NCBI GenBank assembly: GCA_913062675.1
Contig: CAJXWR010000002.1
Location: 31,570 to 95,569, forward strand
Source of the DNA: an uncultured Trueperaceae bacterium
GTDB taxonomy: Bacteria > Deinococcota > Deinococci > Deinococcales > Trueperaceae
Direction: 5' to 3'
Length of the DNA stretch: 64,000 bases
Positions 26,264-35,385 of the stretch are shown here, in pieces; position 1 is the stretch's first letter; each line of letters begins with the position of its first letter. The position numbers and the translations under genes are program-made. Under the pieces are notes generated by a model. The model searched no databases. It was not told where the DNA came from and saw nothing but the letters and a program-made list of their open reading frames with translations.

Positions 26264-27442
26264 GACGCGCATCGTGTTGCCGCCAATGACCTTGGCGATG
26301 TCGGCGTCGTCGTAACCGTGGGCGACGAGCCAACGCACGATGTTTGGGAACGACTCGGTGGGGTTCTCGAGGCCTTCGACGTGCGTGACTTTCTCGAACT
26401 CGAGGTGGCTGCGGGAAGCGCCCAGGGAGAGTTGCGCGGTGAGGGCGTCGTGCAGGCCGACGTGATCGCCGTAGAGCGCGTCGGGTCCGAAGGTGACGTG
26501 GTCGATGCCCACGAGGTTGACGCAGTACTCGAAGTGCTCCATGAACGACTCGATGGAGTGCTTGCGGTTCTTCTCGGTGAGTGTGGTGTGGGGCGCAGCT
26601 TCGATTCCGATGACGCCTCCCTTTTCTGCGCAGGCGCGAATGACGTCATCGGGTTTGAGGCGTCGGGAGTCCCATAGGCCGCGTGCACCGGAGTGGGTGA
26701 TGAAGACGGGTTGGTCACTCGTTTCGATGGTATCGAGGCTGGTTTGGTCGCCTGCGTGGGAGACGTCGATGGCCATCCCGAGTCGGTTCATGCGTTTCAC
26801 GGCTTGCCGTCCGAACGTCGTGAGTCCCCCGTCACGGGGCTCCTTCAGGCCCGAACCCAAAGCGTTAGCCTCGCTGTAGGCGATGCCGAGGCATCGAACT
26901 CCAAGACCGTACATGACGTCGATTCGGTCGAGCTCGTTCTCGATCATGGCGGCGCCTTCGATGGAGACGATGAAGGCGATGCGACCTTCTTCCTTGGCGC
27001 GTCGCACGTCCTTGGTGGTGGTGGCGAGGACGACCATGTCCTGGTGCGCGATGTCGGACAGGCGCATGCCGAGGTCGAAGATGATGTCGTCCCACTTCCA
27101 TCCGTTCTTGGAGGTGATCATCGCGGTGCCGTTCATGAGGTTGTCGAAGACGGCGTCGAGGCCGGCTTGGGCGAGTCCTGCGTAACCGGTCCAGTCCCTG
27201 CCTTGTCGGCGGAAGGCGAGAAACTCGTCGAGGTTCTCTGGAGCGACGAAGCAGTGGTCGTGGAGTGAGATGACGAGGTTGTCGCGGATGAGGTGGCGGA
27301 CGCGTTCCTCTTGCGCGTCGTCGACGGGGTAGACGAACGGTGGAACGCGGTCGGTTTGGCGGGCGAGGGGGTACGCGGTGTAGTCCTCGCCGGGGACGAG
27401 GTACGAGAAGCTTTCATATCCGTCGTAGCGTTTGTCTTTCAT
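26240..27442 (-). CDS. Membrane-dipeptidase (renal dipeptidase, M19) family peptidase
   Basis: This 400-residue protein shows the M19 fold: zinc-binding region NLVISLHDHCF near residue 60, EGAAMIEN near 170, MAIDVSHAGDQT near 230, ITHSGARGLWDSRR and GIDHVTFGPDA near 315. The first motif reads LHDH instead of the usual GHND, so it belongs to a divergent branch. M19 enzymes cleave dipeptides, including those with D-residues. It starts at ATG 27442 after GGAGGAG. Upstream lies a copy of the 25-bp operator shared with the importer operon. Confidence 0.86.
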   Translation of the reverse strand: MKDKRYDGYESFSYLVPGEDYTAYPLARQTDRVPPFVYPVDDAQEERVRHLIRDNLVISLHDHCFVAPENLDEFLAFRRQGRDWTGYAGLAQAGLDAVFDNLMNGTAMITSKNGWKWDDIIFDLGMRLSDIAHQDMVVLATTTKDVRRAKEEGRIAFIVSIEGAAMIENELDRIDVMYGLGVRCLGIAYSEANALGSGLKEPRDGGLTTFGRQAVKRMNRLGMAIDVSHAGDQTSLDTIETSDQPVFITHSGARGLWDSRRLKPDDVIRACAEKGGVIGIEAAPHTTLTEKNRKHSIESFMEHFEYCVNLVGIDHVTFGPDALYGDHVGLHDALTAQLSLGASRSHLEFEKVTHVEGLENPTESFPNIVRWLVAHGYDDADIAKVIGGNTMRVLDEVWAR

Positions 27443-27479
27443 GGGGTCTCCTCCCGAACTCAAGAACGTGCCCTTCTAT

Positions 27480-27504
27480 GAAACATCGTTTTGTTGAGCG
27501 ATAC
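27480..27504 (-). promoter_or_regulatory. Shared 25-bp operator-like site C (dipeptidase promoter)
   Basis: The site begins GAAACATCGTTTTGTTGAG on the plus strand. It matches the site before the racemase/importer operon in 19 of 25 positions. It lies 38-62 bp before the dipeptidase ATG. The IclR-type protein encoded next door is the likely binder. Confidence 0.6.
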
Positions 27505-27537
27505 AAGCCTTTCCTCGACTCATGACGGGTGTTGCGT

Positions 27538-28305
27538 TTAGGTGGGCACCTGATCGACGAAGCCAAGTCGACGGGAGATGTCGTTGGCGGCTTCGATGGC
27601 GAGGTGCCGGTGCCGGTCGGTCGTTACGGCATCGAGCCGCGTGATGGGACCAGCCACGCTGATCGACGCGATGACCTCGCCACGGTGATTGCGAACGGGT
27701 GCAGCGATCGAAAAGGCACCGTCGTCCAGATCTTCCAAGGCCACGTGGTAGCCCTGCTGGCGGATCCTGGTGAGTTGCTCGCGCAGCACGCCCGCCTCCG
27801 TCACGGTAGCTGGGGTGAACGAGGGCAGGGGGCCGTCGAGCACGGCGGCTTGAATCTCCTTGGGCGCATGGGCGAGAAGGAGCGTGCTCCCTCCCCCGGC
27901 GTGTAGGGGTCCATGGCGTCCCACCTCTGCGTAGAGACGGAGATGGGCTTGAGATTGCTTGAGCGCGATGCAGATGCTTCTCGCTTGCTCGCGCACCACC
28001 AGGTGAACGTTCTCGCCGGTTGCCTGGGCGAGACCATCCATGATGGGTTGCGCCGTCTTGATCAGCGACGCCTGATCGCGTGCCCGCTCACCGACGTAGA
28101 GCGAGCGGTAGCCCAGACGGTAGTTGCGCGTGGCGGGATCCTTGAGGACGTACCCTCGCTGCTCCAAGGTGTGCAGTAGGCGAAAGGCATGGCTTTTCGT
28201 TGAGCCGATCAGCTCGGCAAGCCGCGTGACGCCGATGTCGGGATGTTCCGCAAGGGCTTCGAGAAGGTCGATGGCTCGATCGACCGACGTGATGGTGTAC
28301 GACAT
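27538..28305 (-). CDS. IclR-family transcriptional regulator
   Basis: This 255-residue regulator has an N-terminal winged helix (SVDRAIDLLEALAEHPDIGV, then RLAELIGSTKSHAFRLLHTL) and a C-terminal effector domain (ENVHLVVREQA, PLHAGGGSTLLLAH, AFSIAAPVRNHRGEVIASISVAGP). IclR proteins sense small acids or amino-acid-like ligands and bind palindromes at target promoters. It is divergent from the racemase/peptide importer operon and lies just upstream of the dipeptidase gene; three matching operators in this island mark its probable regulon. Confidence 0.92.
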   Translation of the reverse strand: MSYTITSVDRAIDLLEALAEHPDIGVTRLAELIGSTKSHAFRLLHTLEQRGYVLKDPATRNYRLGYRSLYVGERARDQASLIKTAQPIMDGLAQATGENVHLVVREQARSICIALKQSQAHLRLYAEVGRHGPLHAGGGSTLLLAHAPKEIQAAVLDGPLPSFTPATVTEAGVLREQLTRIRQQGYHVALEDLDDGAFSIAAPVRNHRGEVIASISVAGPITRLDAVTTDRHRHLAIEAANDISRRLGFVDQVPT

Positions 28306-28360
28306 GCATGACTCCCAAGGGTGGAATCGCTTCGCTCTAGTGTAGACCAGCGCATTCGTG

Positions 28361-28389
28361 TTGACACCGATGCAGTGCCCCGCTACACT
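28361..28389 (+). promoter_or_regulatory. Sigma-70 type promoter of the peptide importer operon
   Basis: Consensus TTGACA (28361-28366), a 17-bp spacer and TACACT (28384-28389). The message would have a leader of about 70 nt that contains operator site A, so the bound regulator could block initiation or elongation. Confidence 0.75.
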
Positions 28390-28427
28390 TCATCATCACT
28401 TACCGGGACACTGAATAGTTATAACCG

Positions 28428-28452
28428 GAAACAGTGTTTTGCTAAGTGAAAC
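28428..28452 (+). promoter_or_regulatory. Shared 25-bp operator-like site A (importer operon)
   Basis: The site starts GAAACAGTGTTTTGCTAAG. It contains the perfect palindrome AAACA-g-TGTTT and an overlapping imperfect one built on GTTTTGCT-a-AGTGAAAC. It is 20 of 25 identical to site B before the M28 peptidase gene. It sits 18 bp before the racemase ATG. Confidence 0.65.
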
Positions 28453-28469
28453 ATTGCGGAGGAGGCGCC

Positions 28470-29219
28470 ATGAAGATCCTGTATCTCGTCCCTGGTCCAA
28501 TGTCACGTGGAGAAATGGGCCGAAAGGAGGTGGAACGTCGACGCGAAGTCCTGCAAAGCATGGCCTTCCCGGGAACGGAAGTGTCCATTCGCGACGTAGC
28601 GGACGGACCCCCTTCCATCGAGTCGGCCTACGACGAACTCATGGCCGTCCCAGCCACCTTGGATGGCATCATGCAAGCCGAGAAGGACGGATTCGATGCC
28701 GTCATCATCGGGTGCTTCGGCGACCCGGGACTCGAAGCGGCCCGCGAACTCGTCAGTATCCCGGTCATCGGTCCAGGCGAATCGTCGCTCCTGTTGGCCG
28801 CAGGCCTCGGACACCGGTTCAGCGTCGTCACGATCCTCGACAACGTAATCGCATCCCAAGAGCACCAAGCCCACAAGGCAGGTGTCCTCGACAAGCTCGC
28901 CTCGGTCGAGGCCATCGGCATTCCCGTGCTCGACCTGATGCGCGACCGTGAGCGCACTCTGCAGGGCGTCATCGAGGCCGGTCGCAGGGCCATCGAACAG
29001 CGACGCGCAGACACGCTCATGCTGGGCTGCATGACCCTCTCCTTCATGGGCATCGGTGCTGAAGCCTCCAACGTGCTCGGCGTCCCCGTCCTCGAAGCCA
29101 ACGCCGTGGCGCTCAAGGCCGCCGAGGCGCAAGTCTCCATCGGTATCTCTCACTCCCCCCTCGCCTTTCCCCGTCCGCCCAAACTTCCCGTCCCCAACAC
29201 TCCGGAGGTGGTCTCATGA
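28470..29219 (+). CDS. Asp/Glu/hydantoin racemase family protein
   Basis: This 249-residue protein of the Asp/Glu racemase superfamily has both catalytic cysteine regions, AVIIGCFGDPGLEAAREL near residue 83 and TLMLGCMTLSFMG near 188, and the VIGPGES motif of hydantoin racemases. It starts at ATG 28470 after GGAGGAGG. It is the first gene of the operon and overlaps the binding-protein gene by 4 bp. Its place before a peptide importer suggests that it handles D/L isomers of imported amino acids or hydantoins; this is inference. Confidence 0.87.
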   Translation: MKILYLVPGPMSRGEMGRKEVERRREVLQSMAFPGTEVSIRDVADGPPSIESAYDELMAVPATLDGIMQAEKDGFDAVIIGCFGDPGLEAARELVSIPVIGPGESSLLLAAGLGHRFSVVTILDNVIASQEHQAHKAGVLDKLASVEAIGIPVLDLMRDRERTLQGVIEAGRRAIEQRRADTLMLGCMTLSFMGIGAEASNVLGVPVLEANAVALKAAEAQVSIGISHSPLAFPRPPKLPVPNTPEVVS

Positions 29220-30862
29220 AGCAATGGATGTCGCTTGCAGGATTCACGCTCGCCCTTGCGCTCGTCGCAGGAGCCTTCGCGCAAGGCGATCGCATTCGTT
29301 CGATCGAACTCCTGTCTCGGCCGCAAGCGGCCGCGCCGCAAGAGTTCCAAAGTGCGCAACTCATCGCCCAAGCATGGCGCGAGCTCGGACTCGACGTCAC
29401 GGTCAACGCCATGCCCTGGGAACAACTCGCCGACGTGGTCTGGTACGAGCGGGACGTGTGGGACGTGACGGCATGGCAAATGGTCGGTCGTCCCGAGCGT
29501 GGAGACCCAGACGAGATCGTGTTCAACCTGTTCCACTCCAGCACGGCTGAAAGCGGCTACAACTTCATCGGCTACAACAACCCCGCCTACGACGCCGTGG
29601 CGGAAGCCCAACGCGTGGAGACCGACCCCGACGCGCGTCAGGCCATCGTTGCCGAAGCACAACAAATCATCAATGCCGACCAGCCCTACATGTTCCTCGT
29701 ACACCCGCAAGTCGCGTACGCCTTCCGTAGCGACATCTGGAGCCCGGACAGCATCGTCGAGCAAAACGGGATCGGCATCAAGAACTTCTGGTCCTTCATC
29801 GGCGCGCAACCCGCCAGCGATCAGCGCGACATGATCCTCAACAGCGCCGACGTCGTGCAAGCCATCAATCCCTTCTACATCAGCGGCGCCGTCGACTCCT
29901 GGATCACCGAACTCATCTGGGATCGCCTCCTCCGCGTTGGCCCCGATGGCCTCCCGCAACCCTGGGCCGCGGAAAGCTACACCTGGGTCGACGACACCAC
30001 CATCGACGTCACCCTCCGCAGTGGCATGACGTGGCACGACGGTGAACCCGTCACCGTGGAAGACGTCGTCTTCTCGTTCGAAGCCCCGATGGGCGGCGAA
30101 GTGCCCATGTACGCCCCGTTCGTCTCCGGCATCGAGTCCGTGGAAGCCCTCGACGACTCGACCGTCCGTTTCAGCCTCAAGCAGCCGTCCGCCGCTTTCC
30201 TCGTCACGAGCCTCGCCAAGGTCAACCTCGTTCCAGAGCACATCTGGGGCCCCATCCTCGCCGACCTCGTCGACGATCCCGACAACGCCGAGTCGTACCA
30301 GGAAGACATGCCCATCGGCAGTGGACCGCTCTCCTTCGTCCGCTGGCGCGCATCGGAAGAGGTCGTCCTCGAAACCAACGCCGACCACTTCAGCGCCCCG
30401 AGCTACGACCGCTGGATTCTCCGCATCGTCCCTAACTCCGAAGCGGCCCTCGGCATGCTGCGGCGCGGCGAACTCAACTTCCTGAGCGCCTACGCAGGTG
30501 ACCCGCAAATCCTCGTCGACACCTCGCAAACCGAACCCATCAACGTCGTGGCCAGCACCGACATCGGATTCCGGTTCATCGGCTTCAACAACCGTCGCGC
30601 CCCGTTCGACGACGCAGCATTCCGCCGCGCCCTCTCCCTGGCCGTCAACCGCAACCTGATTGCGCAAGCGGCCTACCGCGGGTTCGCCGTGCCCTCGAAC
30701 TCGCCCGTTAGCCCCGCGCTTCCCTTCTGGCACGAAGAAAGCGTCATGAACTTCGAGACCGGCATCGACCTTGCCAAAAGCATCCTCGAAGAAGCCGGTT
30801 ACACCACCGACGGCTCCGGACGCCTCCTTTACCCTGATGGCGTGAGCGAGACGCTCGACTAG
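29216..30862 (+). CDS. Peptide ABC transporter substrate-binding protein, apparently circularly permuted
   Basis: This 548-residue exported protein has a signal peptide ending near AFA22. It carries all parts of a family 5 (Opp/Dpp) binding protein, but in permuted order. Residues about 25-200 match the usual C-terminal part (AQLIAQAWRELGLDVTV, NPAYDAVAEAQRVETDPDAR, INADQPYMFLVHPQ). Residues about 205-548 match the usual N-terminal and middle parts (WDRLLRVGPDGLPQPWAAES, MTWHDGEPVTVEDVVFSFE, ALSLAVNRNLIAQAAYRG), ending at ILEEAGYTTDGSGRLLYPDG, where the normal protein would continue into its C-terminal part. The binding protein at 56097 has the normal order. The start follows GGAGGTGG. Confidence 0.9.
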   Translation: MKQWMSLAGFTLALALVAGAFAQGDRIRSIELLSRPQAAAPQEFQSAQLIAQAWRELGLDVTVNAMPWEQLADVVWYERDVWDVTAWQMVGRPERGDPDEIVFNLFHSSTAESGYNFIGYNNPAYDAVAEAQRVETDPDARQAIVAEAQQIINADQPYMFLVHPQVAYAFRSDIWSPDSIVEQNGIGIKNFWSFIGAQPASDQRDMILNSADVVQAINPFYISGAVDSWITELIWDRLLRVGPDGLPQPWAAESYTWVDDTTIDVTLRSGMTWHDGEPVTVEDVVFSFEAPMGGEVPMYAPFVSGIESVEALDDSTVRFSLKQPSAAFLVTSLAKVNLVPEHIWGPILADLVDDPDNAESYQEDMPIGSGPLSFVRWRASEEVVLETNADHFSAPSYDRWILRIVPNSEAALGMLRRGELNFLSAYAGDPQILVDTSQTEPINVVASTDIGFRFIGFNNRRAPFDDAAFRRALSLAVNRNLIAQAAYRGFAVPSNSPVSPALPFWHEESVMNFETGIDLAKSILEEAGYTTDGSGRLLYPDGVSETLD

Positions 30863-30874
30863 ACCCACGTTTCC

Positions 30875-30918
30875 GCGTGCCCCTCACGACGACCTTCCCG
30901 TCGTCGTGAGGGGCACGC
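30875..30918 (+). terminator. Intra-operon hairpin after the binding-protein gene
   Basis: A perfect 19-bp stem (left arm GCGTGCCCCTCACGACGAC) with a 6-nt loop lies 12 bp past the stop and 42 bp before the first permease gene. It probably acts as a partial terminator or 3' stabiliser so that the binding protein is made in excess. Confidence 0.75.
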
Positions 30919-30960
30919 ATCTACAGCTACGTCCGATTCGACCCGGAGGCCACAGAGTTC

Positions 30961-31941
30961 ATGCGGACAGCTCGACGCATCGCAAGTCGCTTCGCCCAAA
31001 TGGTTTTCGTCCTATGGGCGGTCGCAACCATCCTCTTCCTGGTGTTCCGATTGATGCCTGGCAACCCGCTCGTCGCCTACATCGATCCCACATTCACCGA
31101 AGAGCAGCAGCAAGAGCTGCTGCAACGATTCGGTCTCGACCGGCCCCTCCACGAGCAATACGTCATCTATCTTGGCAACCTACTCAGGGGAGACCTTGGC
31201 GACTCGTTCTTTTATCGTGACAGCGTCACGTCGCTCCTCTGGGATGTATTTCCGAACACCCTTGCCCTCACGATGGTGGCCCTCATCATCGCCTACGTCA
31301 TCGGTGTGCTCCTCGGCGCCCTGCTCGCCTGGCTCCGCACCTCCCGCTTCGAAGGCATCGCCATTCCACTCGTCCTCCTATCGAGAGCCGCCCCCGAATT
31401 CTGGTTAGGCATGATCCTCCTCGCCATCTTCAGCTTCCAACTGGGTTGGTTCCCGGCCGGAGGGGCATTCACGGCAGGATCGGAAGCGGCCGTCGGCCCC
31501 GGACGCTTCTTCTCACTCGACTTCCTGCGTCACCTCTTCCTACCCGCCTTAACGCTGGCGATCTACCTCCACGGACTGCCCCTCCTCCTCATGCGCTCCA
31601 ACATGCTCGAAACGCTCAAGGAGGATTTCGTCACCATGGCGCGGATGAAGGGCCTTTCCACTTGGTCCGTCCTCGTCCGGCACGCGGCGCGCAACGCGCT
31701 CCTCCCCGTGTTGACCGCTTTCGCTCTCGGAATCGGCTACTCGATCGGCGGCAACGTCGTCGTCGAAACCGTCTTCTCGTGGCCAGGCATTGGACGTCTG
31801 CTCGTCCGCGCAGTCTCAGCGAGCGACTACCCACTTGCGCAAGGCGCGTTCCTCATGATTGCGGCCGTGATGGTCTTCATGAATTTCGTGGCCGACCTCC
31901 TCTACAACGTTCTCGACCCACGGGTGAGCCAAGATGCCTGA
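30961..31941 (+). CDS. Peptide ABC transporter permease (DppB type)
   Basis: This 326-residue permease has six membrane helices. The N-terminus has the DppB pattern (FLVFRLMPGNPL, then LLQRFGLDRPLHEQYVIYLGNLLRGDLGDSF) and the coupling loop is MARMKGLSTWSVLVRHAARNALLPV. It forms half of the channel with the next gene product, which it overlaps by 8 bp. An N-terminal in/out arrangement with a first helix at residues 12-30 is expected. Confidence 0.92.
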   Translation: MRTARRIASRFAQMVFVLWAVATILFLVFRLMPGNPLVAYIDPTFTEEQQQELLQRFGLDRPLHEQYVIYLGNLLRGDLGDSFFYRDSVTSLLWDVFPNTLALTMVALIIAYVIGVLLGALLAWLRTSRFEGIAIPLVLLSRAAPEFWLGMILLAIFSFQLGWFPAGGAFTAGSEAAVGPGRFFSLDFLRHLFLPALTLAIYLHGLPLLLMRSNMLETLKEDFVTMARMKGLSTWSVLVRHAARNALLPVLTAFALGIGYSIGGNVVVETVFSWPGIGRLLVRAVSASDYPLAQGAFLMIAAVMVFMNFVADLLYNVLDPRVSQDA

Positions 31942-32842
31942 GCAAACCGTTCGCATCCGCCCCTCACGCCGCCAGGCCTTCCTGCGAAGTCTTCGGGAGC
32001 TAGGCCACGTCCTGATTTCCGATCGGTACGCCTTCACAGGAGCCTTGGTCTACGTCGCCTTCATCGTCGTCGCTGCACTCGCCGGCGTCCTTGCACCGTA
32101 CGAACCCACCGAAATCCTCTTCACGCCCGACGGCATGCTCGCTGGCGACTTGCCACCCAGTGCGGATCATCCCCTCGGGACGACGAGCTTGGGGCGCGAC
32201 ATCTACTCGCAACTCCTCTACGGCACGCGTAGCGCACTCCTTGTCGGCCTCGTCGCCGCCTTCTTCGTTGTCGCCATCGGCACGCTCGTCGGACTGGTCG
32301 CCGGATACATGGGAGGCATCGTCGATACGATCCTGATGCGGATCACCGACATTGCCTTCGGCATTCCGTTCCTCCCGTTCGTCATCGTGCTCTCCGCCTT
32401 CCTCGAACCCAGCATCTGGAACGTCGTGCTCGCCATGTCACTCATCTTGTGGCGTGACACGGGTCGCGTCATTCGTTCCCAGGTTCTCACCGTGAAGCAC
32501 CGATCCTTCATCGAAGCAGCACGCGTATCCGGCTCCTCCACCGCCAGAATCCTCTTCGTCCACATTGCACCCAACGTGCTTCCCATCAGTTTGCTCTACG
32601 GCTCCATCGCCGTCGGTTGGGCCATCTTGACCGAAGCGAGCATTTCGTTCCTCGGCTTTGGCGCCACCGACCAGATCTCCTGGGGGTACATGCTGCAAGA
32701 CGCATACCTCAGCCAAGCCCTGTCCCGAGGTGCCTGGCACTGGTTCGTCCCGCCAGGGCTCGCTATCGTCGTCATCGTCGTCGCGGGCTTCTTCATCAGC
32801 CGCGGTTACGAAGACATTCTCTTTCCCAAACTCAAGGATTGA
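31934..32842 (+). CDS. Peptide ABC transporter permease (DppC type)
   Basis: This 302-residue permease has the DppC signature HPLGTTSLGRDIYSQLLYGTR near residue 75, the coupling segment FIEAARVSGSSTARILFVHI and a C-terminal PPGLAIVVIVVAGFFISRGYEDILFPKLK. It pairs with the upstream DppB-type permease. The start overlaps that gene's end; the next gene follows 4 bp after its stop. Confidence 0.92.
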   Translation: MPEQTVRIRPSRRQAFLRSLRELGHVLISDRYAFTGALVYVAFIVVAALAGVLAPYEPTEILFTPDGMLAGDLPPSADHPLGTTSLGRDIYSQLLYGTRSALLVGLVAAFFVVAIGTLVGLVAGYMGGIVDTILMRITDIAFGIPFLPFVIVLSAFLEPSIWNVVLAMSLILWRDTGRVIRSQVLTVKHRSFIEAARVSGSSTARILFVHIAPNVLPISLLYGSIAVGWAILTEASISFLGFGATDQISWGYMLQDAYLSQALSRGAWHWFVPPGLAIVVIVVAGFFISRGYEDILFPKLKD

Positions 32843-32846
32843 AGCC

Positions 32847-33845
32847 GTGTTACTCGAAACGAACGACCTCACCATTGGATACCGCACCGCCAGCGGAGCG
32901 CTTCGCGCCGTCGAAGGCGTCAACCTCGCAATTCCCGAAGGCGAAATCGTCGGCCTCGTCGGGGAGTCCGGCTGCGGCAAGACGACGCTCGCCCGCTCGC
33001 TCATCGGCGTCATGGCGGGCAATGCGAGCATCGAGCGCGGCGAAATCCGGTTTCAGGGTCGCGACCTCGTGTCCTCGGGTGCTCGCTACTGGAAGGATCG
33101 GCGTTGGCGAGACATTGCCTACATCCCACAAAGCGCCATGAACTCGCTGGATCCCGTCTACCGCGTTGGAGATCAACTTCTCGAAGTCCTGATTCGCCGG
33201 GGTGGCATGGACCGCGCGAAAGCGAAACGCCGGGCAGCGGAACTCTTCGAACTCGTCGGCATCGAAGCCAATCGCCTTCGCGATTTTCCCCATGAGTTCT
33301 CCGGAGGTATGCGCCAGCGGGCGGCCATCGCGCTCGCGCTTGCACTCGATCCCAAACTCGTCATTGCCGACGAGCCGGTCACCGCACTCGACGTCATCGT
33401 TCAACGGCAGATTCTCGACACCCTCGACGACCTGCAAAAGCGCCTCGGAATCTCCGTCCTCCTCGTCACGCACGACATTAGCGTCGTTGCCTACGTGTGC
33501 GACCGGGTTGCCGTGATGTACGCAGGCAAGCTGGTCGAGGAAGGCTCCGTCGATACCGTCCTCGGAAGTCCCGTCCACCCCTATTCGATGGGCCTGATGA
33601 ACGCTTTCCCGGACCTGGGGCGTGCATCCAGGACGCTCGTTCCCATCGAGGGAGCACCACCCGATCTTCACGACCCGCCTGCCGGTTGCCGGTTCGCACC
33701 GCGCTGCCCATTCGTGGTCGATGCCTGCAGCGAGCCTCCCGCCATCGAGTCGGTCGATGAGACGCACCGGGCAGCCTGCTGGCGCATCGGTGAGGCGGAG
33801 GCGCTGAGGAAGGATGCGAGCGAGGTGACGACGTGGCAGACGTGA
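32847..33845 (+). CDS. Peptide ABC transporter ATP-binding protein (DppD/OppD type)
   Basis: This 332-residue ATPase has Walker [14 protein letters not shown] near residue 35, signature FSGGMRQR near 150, Walker B LVIADEPVTALD, and the oligopeptide-transporter C-terminal region GCRFAPRCPFVVDAC, a cysteine pattern linked to a 4Fe-4S cluster in this family. I start at GTG 32847 after AAGGA; the track's start at 32658 lies inside the permease gene. With the DppF-type partner it forms a heterodimeric motor. Confidence 0.92.
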   Translation: MLLETNDLTIGYRTASGALRAVEGVNLAIPEGEIVGLVGESGCGKTTLARSLIGVMAGNASIERGEIRFQGRDLVSSGARYWKDRRWRDIAYIPQSAMNSLDPVYRVGDQLLEVLIRRGGMDRAKAKRRAAELFELVGIEANRLRDFPHEFSGGMRQRAAIALALALDPKLVIADEPVTALDVIVQRQILDTLDDLQKRLGISVLLVTHDISVVAYVCDRVAVMYAGKLVEEGSVDTVLGSPVHPYSMGLMNAFPDLGRASRTLVPIEGAPPDLHDPPAGCRFAPRCPFVVDACSEPPAIESVDETHRAACWRIGEAEALRKDASEVTTWQT

Positions 33846-34822
33846 AGCCTTTGGTCGAAGTTCGTGGCCTGGCGAAGCACTACGAGCGGCGCGGAAATCC
33901 GTTCGTGCGGCGTCGCGGCGCGAGCGACGTCGTGCGCGCCGTCGACGGTGTCGATCTGACCATCCGTCGCGGTGAGGGTGTGGGATTGGTCGGCGAGTCG
34001 GGTTGCGGAAAGACGACGACCGGTCGACTCCTCCTGAACTTGATTGAGCCCACCGGCGGACAAATCGTGTACGACGGTGAGGACCTTTCCACCATGAACA
34101 CCACCCAAGTCAAGGAGTTCAGGAAGCGTGCTCAACTCGTCTTCCAGAACCCCTTCGACGCCCTCAATCCCCGCTTCACCTTGTACCGGTCGCTCGTCGA
34201 ACCGCTGGCGAACGCTGGGGTGCCCGAGGATGAGCACGAAACGCGGATCTTGCGGGCGCTCGAGCGCGTGCATTTGAGGGACGCGGAGCGACTGCTCGAC
34301 AAGTTTCCCCATCAGGTGAGTGGAGGCCAGCTCCAACGCATCGTGCTCGCGCGCGCGCTGGTGCTTGATCCTGAGTTCATCGTGGCGGACGAGCCCGTAT
34401 CGATGCTCGATGTGAGCGTCCGGGCTGGAATCCTGAACGTGTTGCGCGAAGCGAAGCAGGATCTCGGTTTGACGGCCGTGTACATTTCGCACGACCTGGC
34501 CTTGGTTCGGTACGTGTGTGAGCGGACGGTCGTCATGTACCTCGGTCGCGTGATGGAGGATGGTCCGACCGAGGACGTGGTCGAGCGGCCTGCACACCCC
34601 TACACGAAGGCGCTCGTTGCGGCCGTACCAACGCCGGATCCGCAGCAGGAGCATGTTGCCCTGCCCATCCTGCCAGGGCGACCCGACGCGACGGCGGTGC
34701 CGTCAGGGTGCCCGTTCCGTGATCGCTGTCCCGAGGCGCACGCGCGCTGCGCGGAGGAGGTTCCCGCGGCGCACGAAATTGCGCCTGGTCACGTCGTTCA
34801 CTGCCACCTGTTCGAGTCGTGA
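33833..34822 (+). CDS. Peptide ABC transporter ATP-binding protein (DppF/OppF type)
   Basis: This 329-residue ATPase has Walker [14 protein letters not shown] near residue 57, Q-loop [13 protein letters not shown], signature VSGGQLQR and Walker [14 protein letters not shown], and ends with the cysteine cluster [14 protein letters not shown]. It starts at GTG 33833 after GAGGTGA and overlaps the previous gene by 13 bp. It is the second motor subunit of the importer. Confidence 0.92.
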   Translation: MADVKPLVEVRGLAKHYERRGNPFVRRRGASDVVRAVDGVDLTIRRGEGVGLVGESGCGKTTTGRLLLNLIEPTGGQIVYDGEDLSTMNTTQVKEFRKRAQLVFQNPFDALNPRFTLYRSLVEPLANAGVPEDEHETRILRALERVHLRDAERLLDKFPHQVSGGQLQRIVLARALVLDPEFIVADEPVSMLDVSVRAGILNVLREAKQDLGLTAVYISHDLALVRYVCERTVVMYLGRVMEDGPTEDVVERPAHPYTKALVAAVPTPDPQQEHVALPILPGRPDATAVPSGCPFRDRCPEAHARCAEEVPAAHEIAPGHVVHCHLFES

Positions 34823-35385
34823 ATCCCGTTGGTACGAGCGGTCGTGTGACGCCGTTCGACGTCCCCCTCGCGCAATTGACGGAAGCACCATCGAACGAGG
34901 ACGTCATTGCCATCCTCGAAGGGATCGAAGGCGTGTCGTCCGCCGCGAATCTGCAGCCATGGGCCGTTCGCATCCTCACCGCAGACGAGCGGGACGGTGT
35001 CGCCGAGGCGGCGCAGGACGCGCTGGGTCGGCCCCTGAAGAACCATCGAAGCGCCGCAATCCGTGAGGTGGCGTGTGTGATGGTCGTGGCCATGAACGTG
35101 GCACGCGCGAAGTGCAGGTTTGGGCTTCGGGGTTCCACGTTGTTCGGTATTCAAGACGTGGCAGCAGTTGCCGCCTCGATGCGTCAGGCCGCCTGGTCAC
35201 GAGGGGTCGCGAGTCATTGGGTGCGTGAAGTGGATTTGGACGTGCTTGCCGATCGGCTGGAGATGCGACCCAGGCTGGAACCTCAAATCGTCTTAGCGTT
35301 TGGGCGGGTGGCGGAGCATGCCGTGCTTGAGGCGCCCCCATCGCTCGCCTGGCAGGACGTCGTGGAGGGGTGGGTGGAACCGTGA
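34819..35385 (+). CDS. Divergent nitroreductase-fold protein (first of tandem pair)
   Basis: This 188-residue protein keeps the nitroreductase-fold core VSSAANLQPWAVRIL near residue 38 and DVAAVAASMRQAAWSRGVASHWV near 115, but lacks the N-terminal RRSxRxY motif that contacts the FMN phosphate in typical members. The GTG start overlaps the DppF stop (GTGA) and its own stop overlaps the second nitroreductase start. It might be a non-catalytic or altered subunit of a heterodimer with that protein. The substrate is unknown. Confidence 0.75.
   Translation: MNPVGTSGRVTPFDVPLAQLTEAPSNEDVIAILEGIEGVSSAANLQPWAVRILTADERDGVAEAAQDALGRPLKNHRSAAIREVACVMVVAMNVARAKCRFGLRGSTLFGIQDVAAVAASMRQAAWSRGVASHWVREVDLDVLADRLEMRPRLEPQIVLAFGRVAEHAVLEAPPSLAWQDVVEGWVEP

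Noticed and set aside
29150-30868. 572-codon minus-strand ORF opposite the binding-protein gene
   Set aside because: Antisense to a gene with signal peptide and family motifs; composition is that of a shadow frame.
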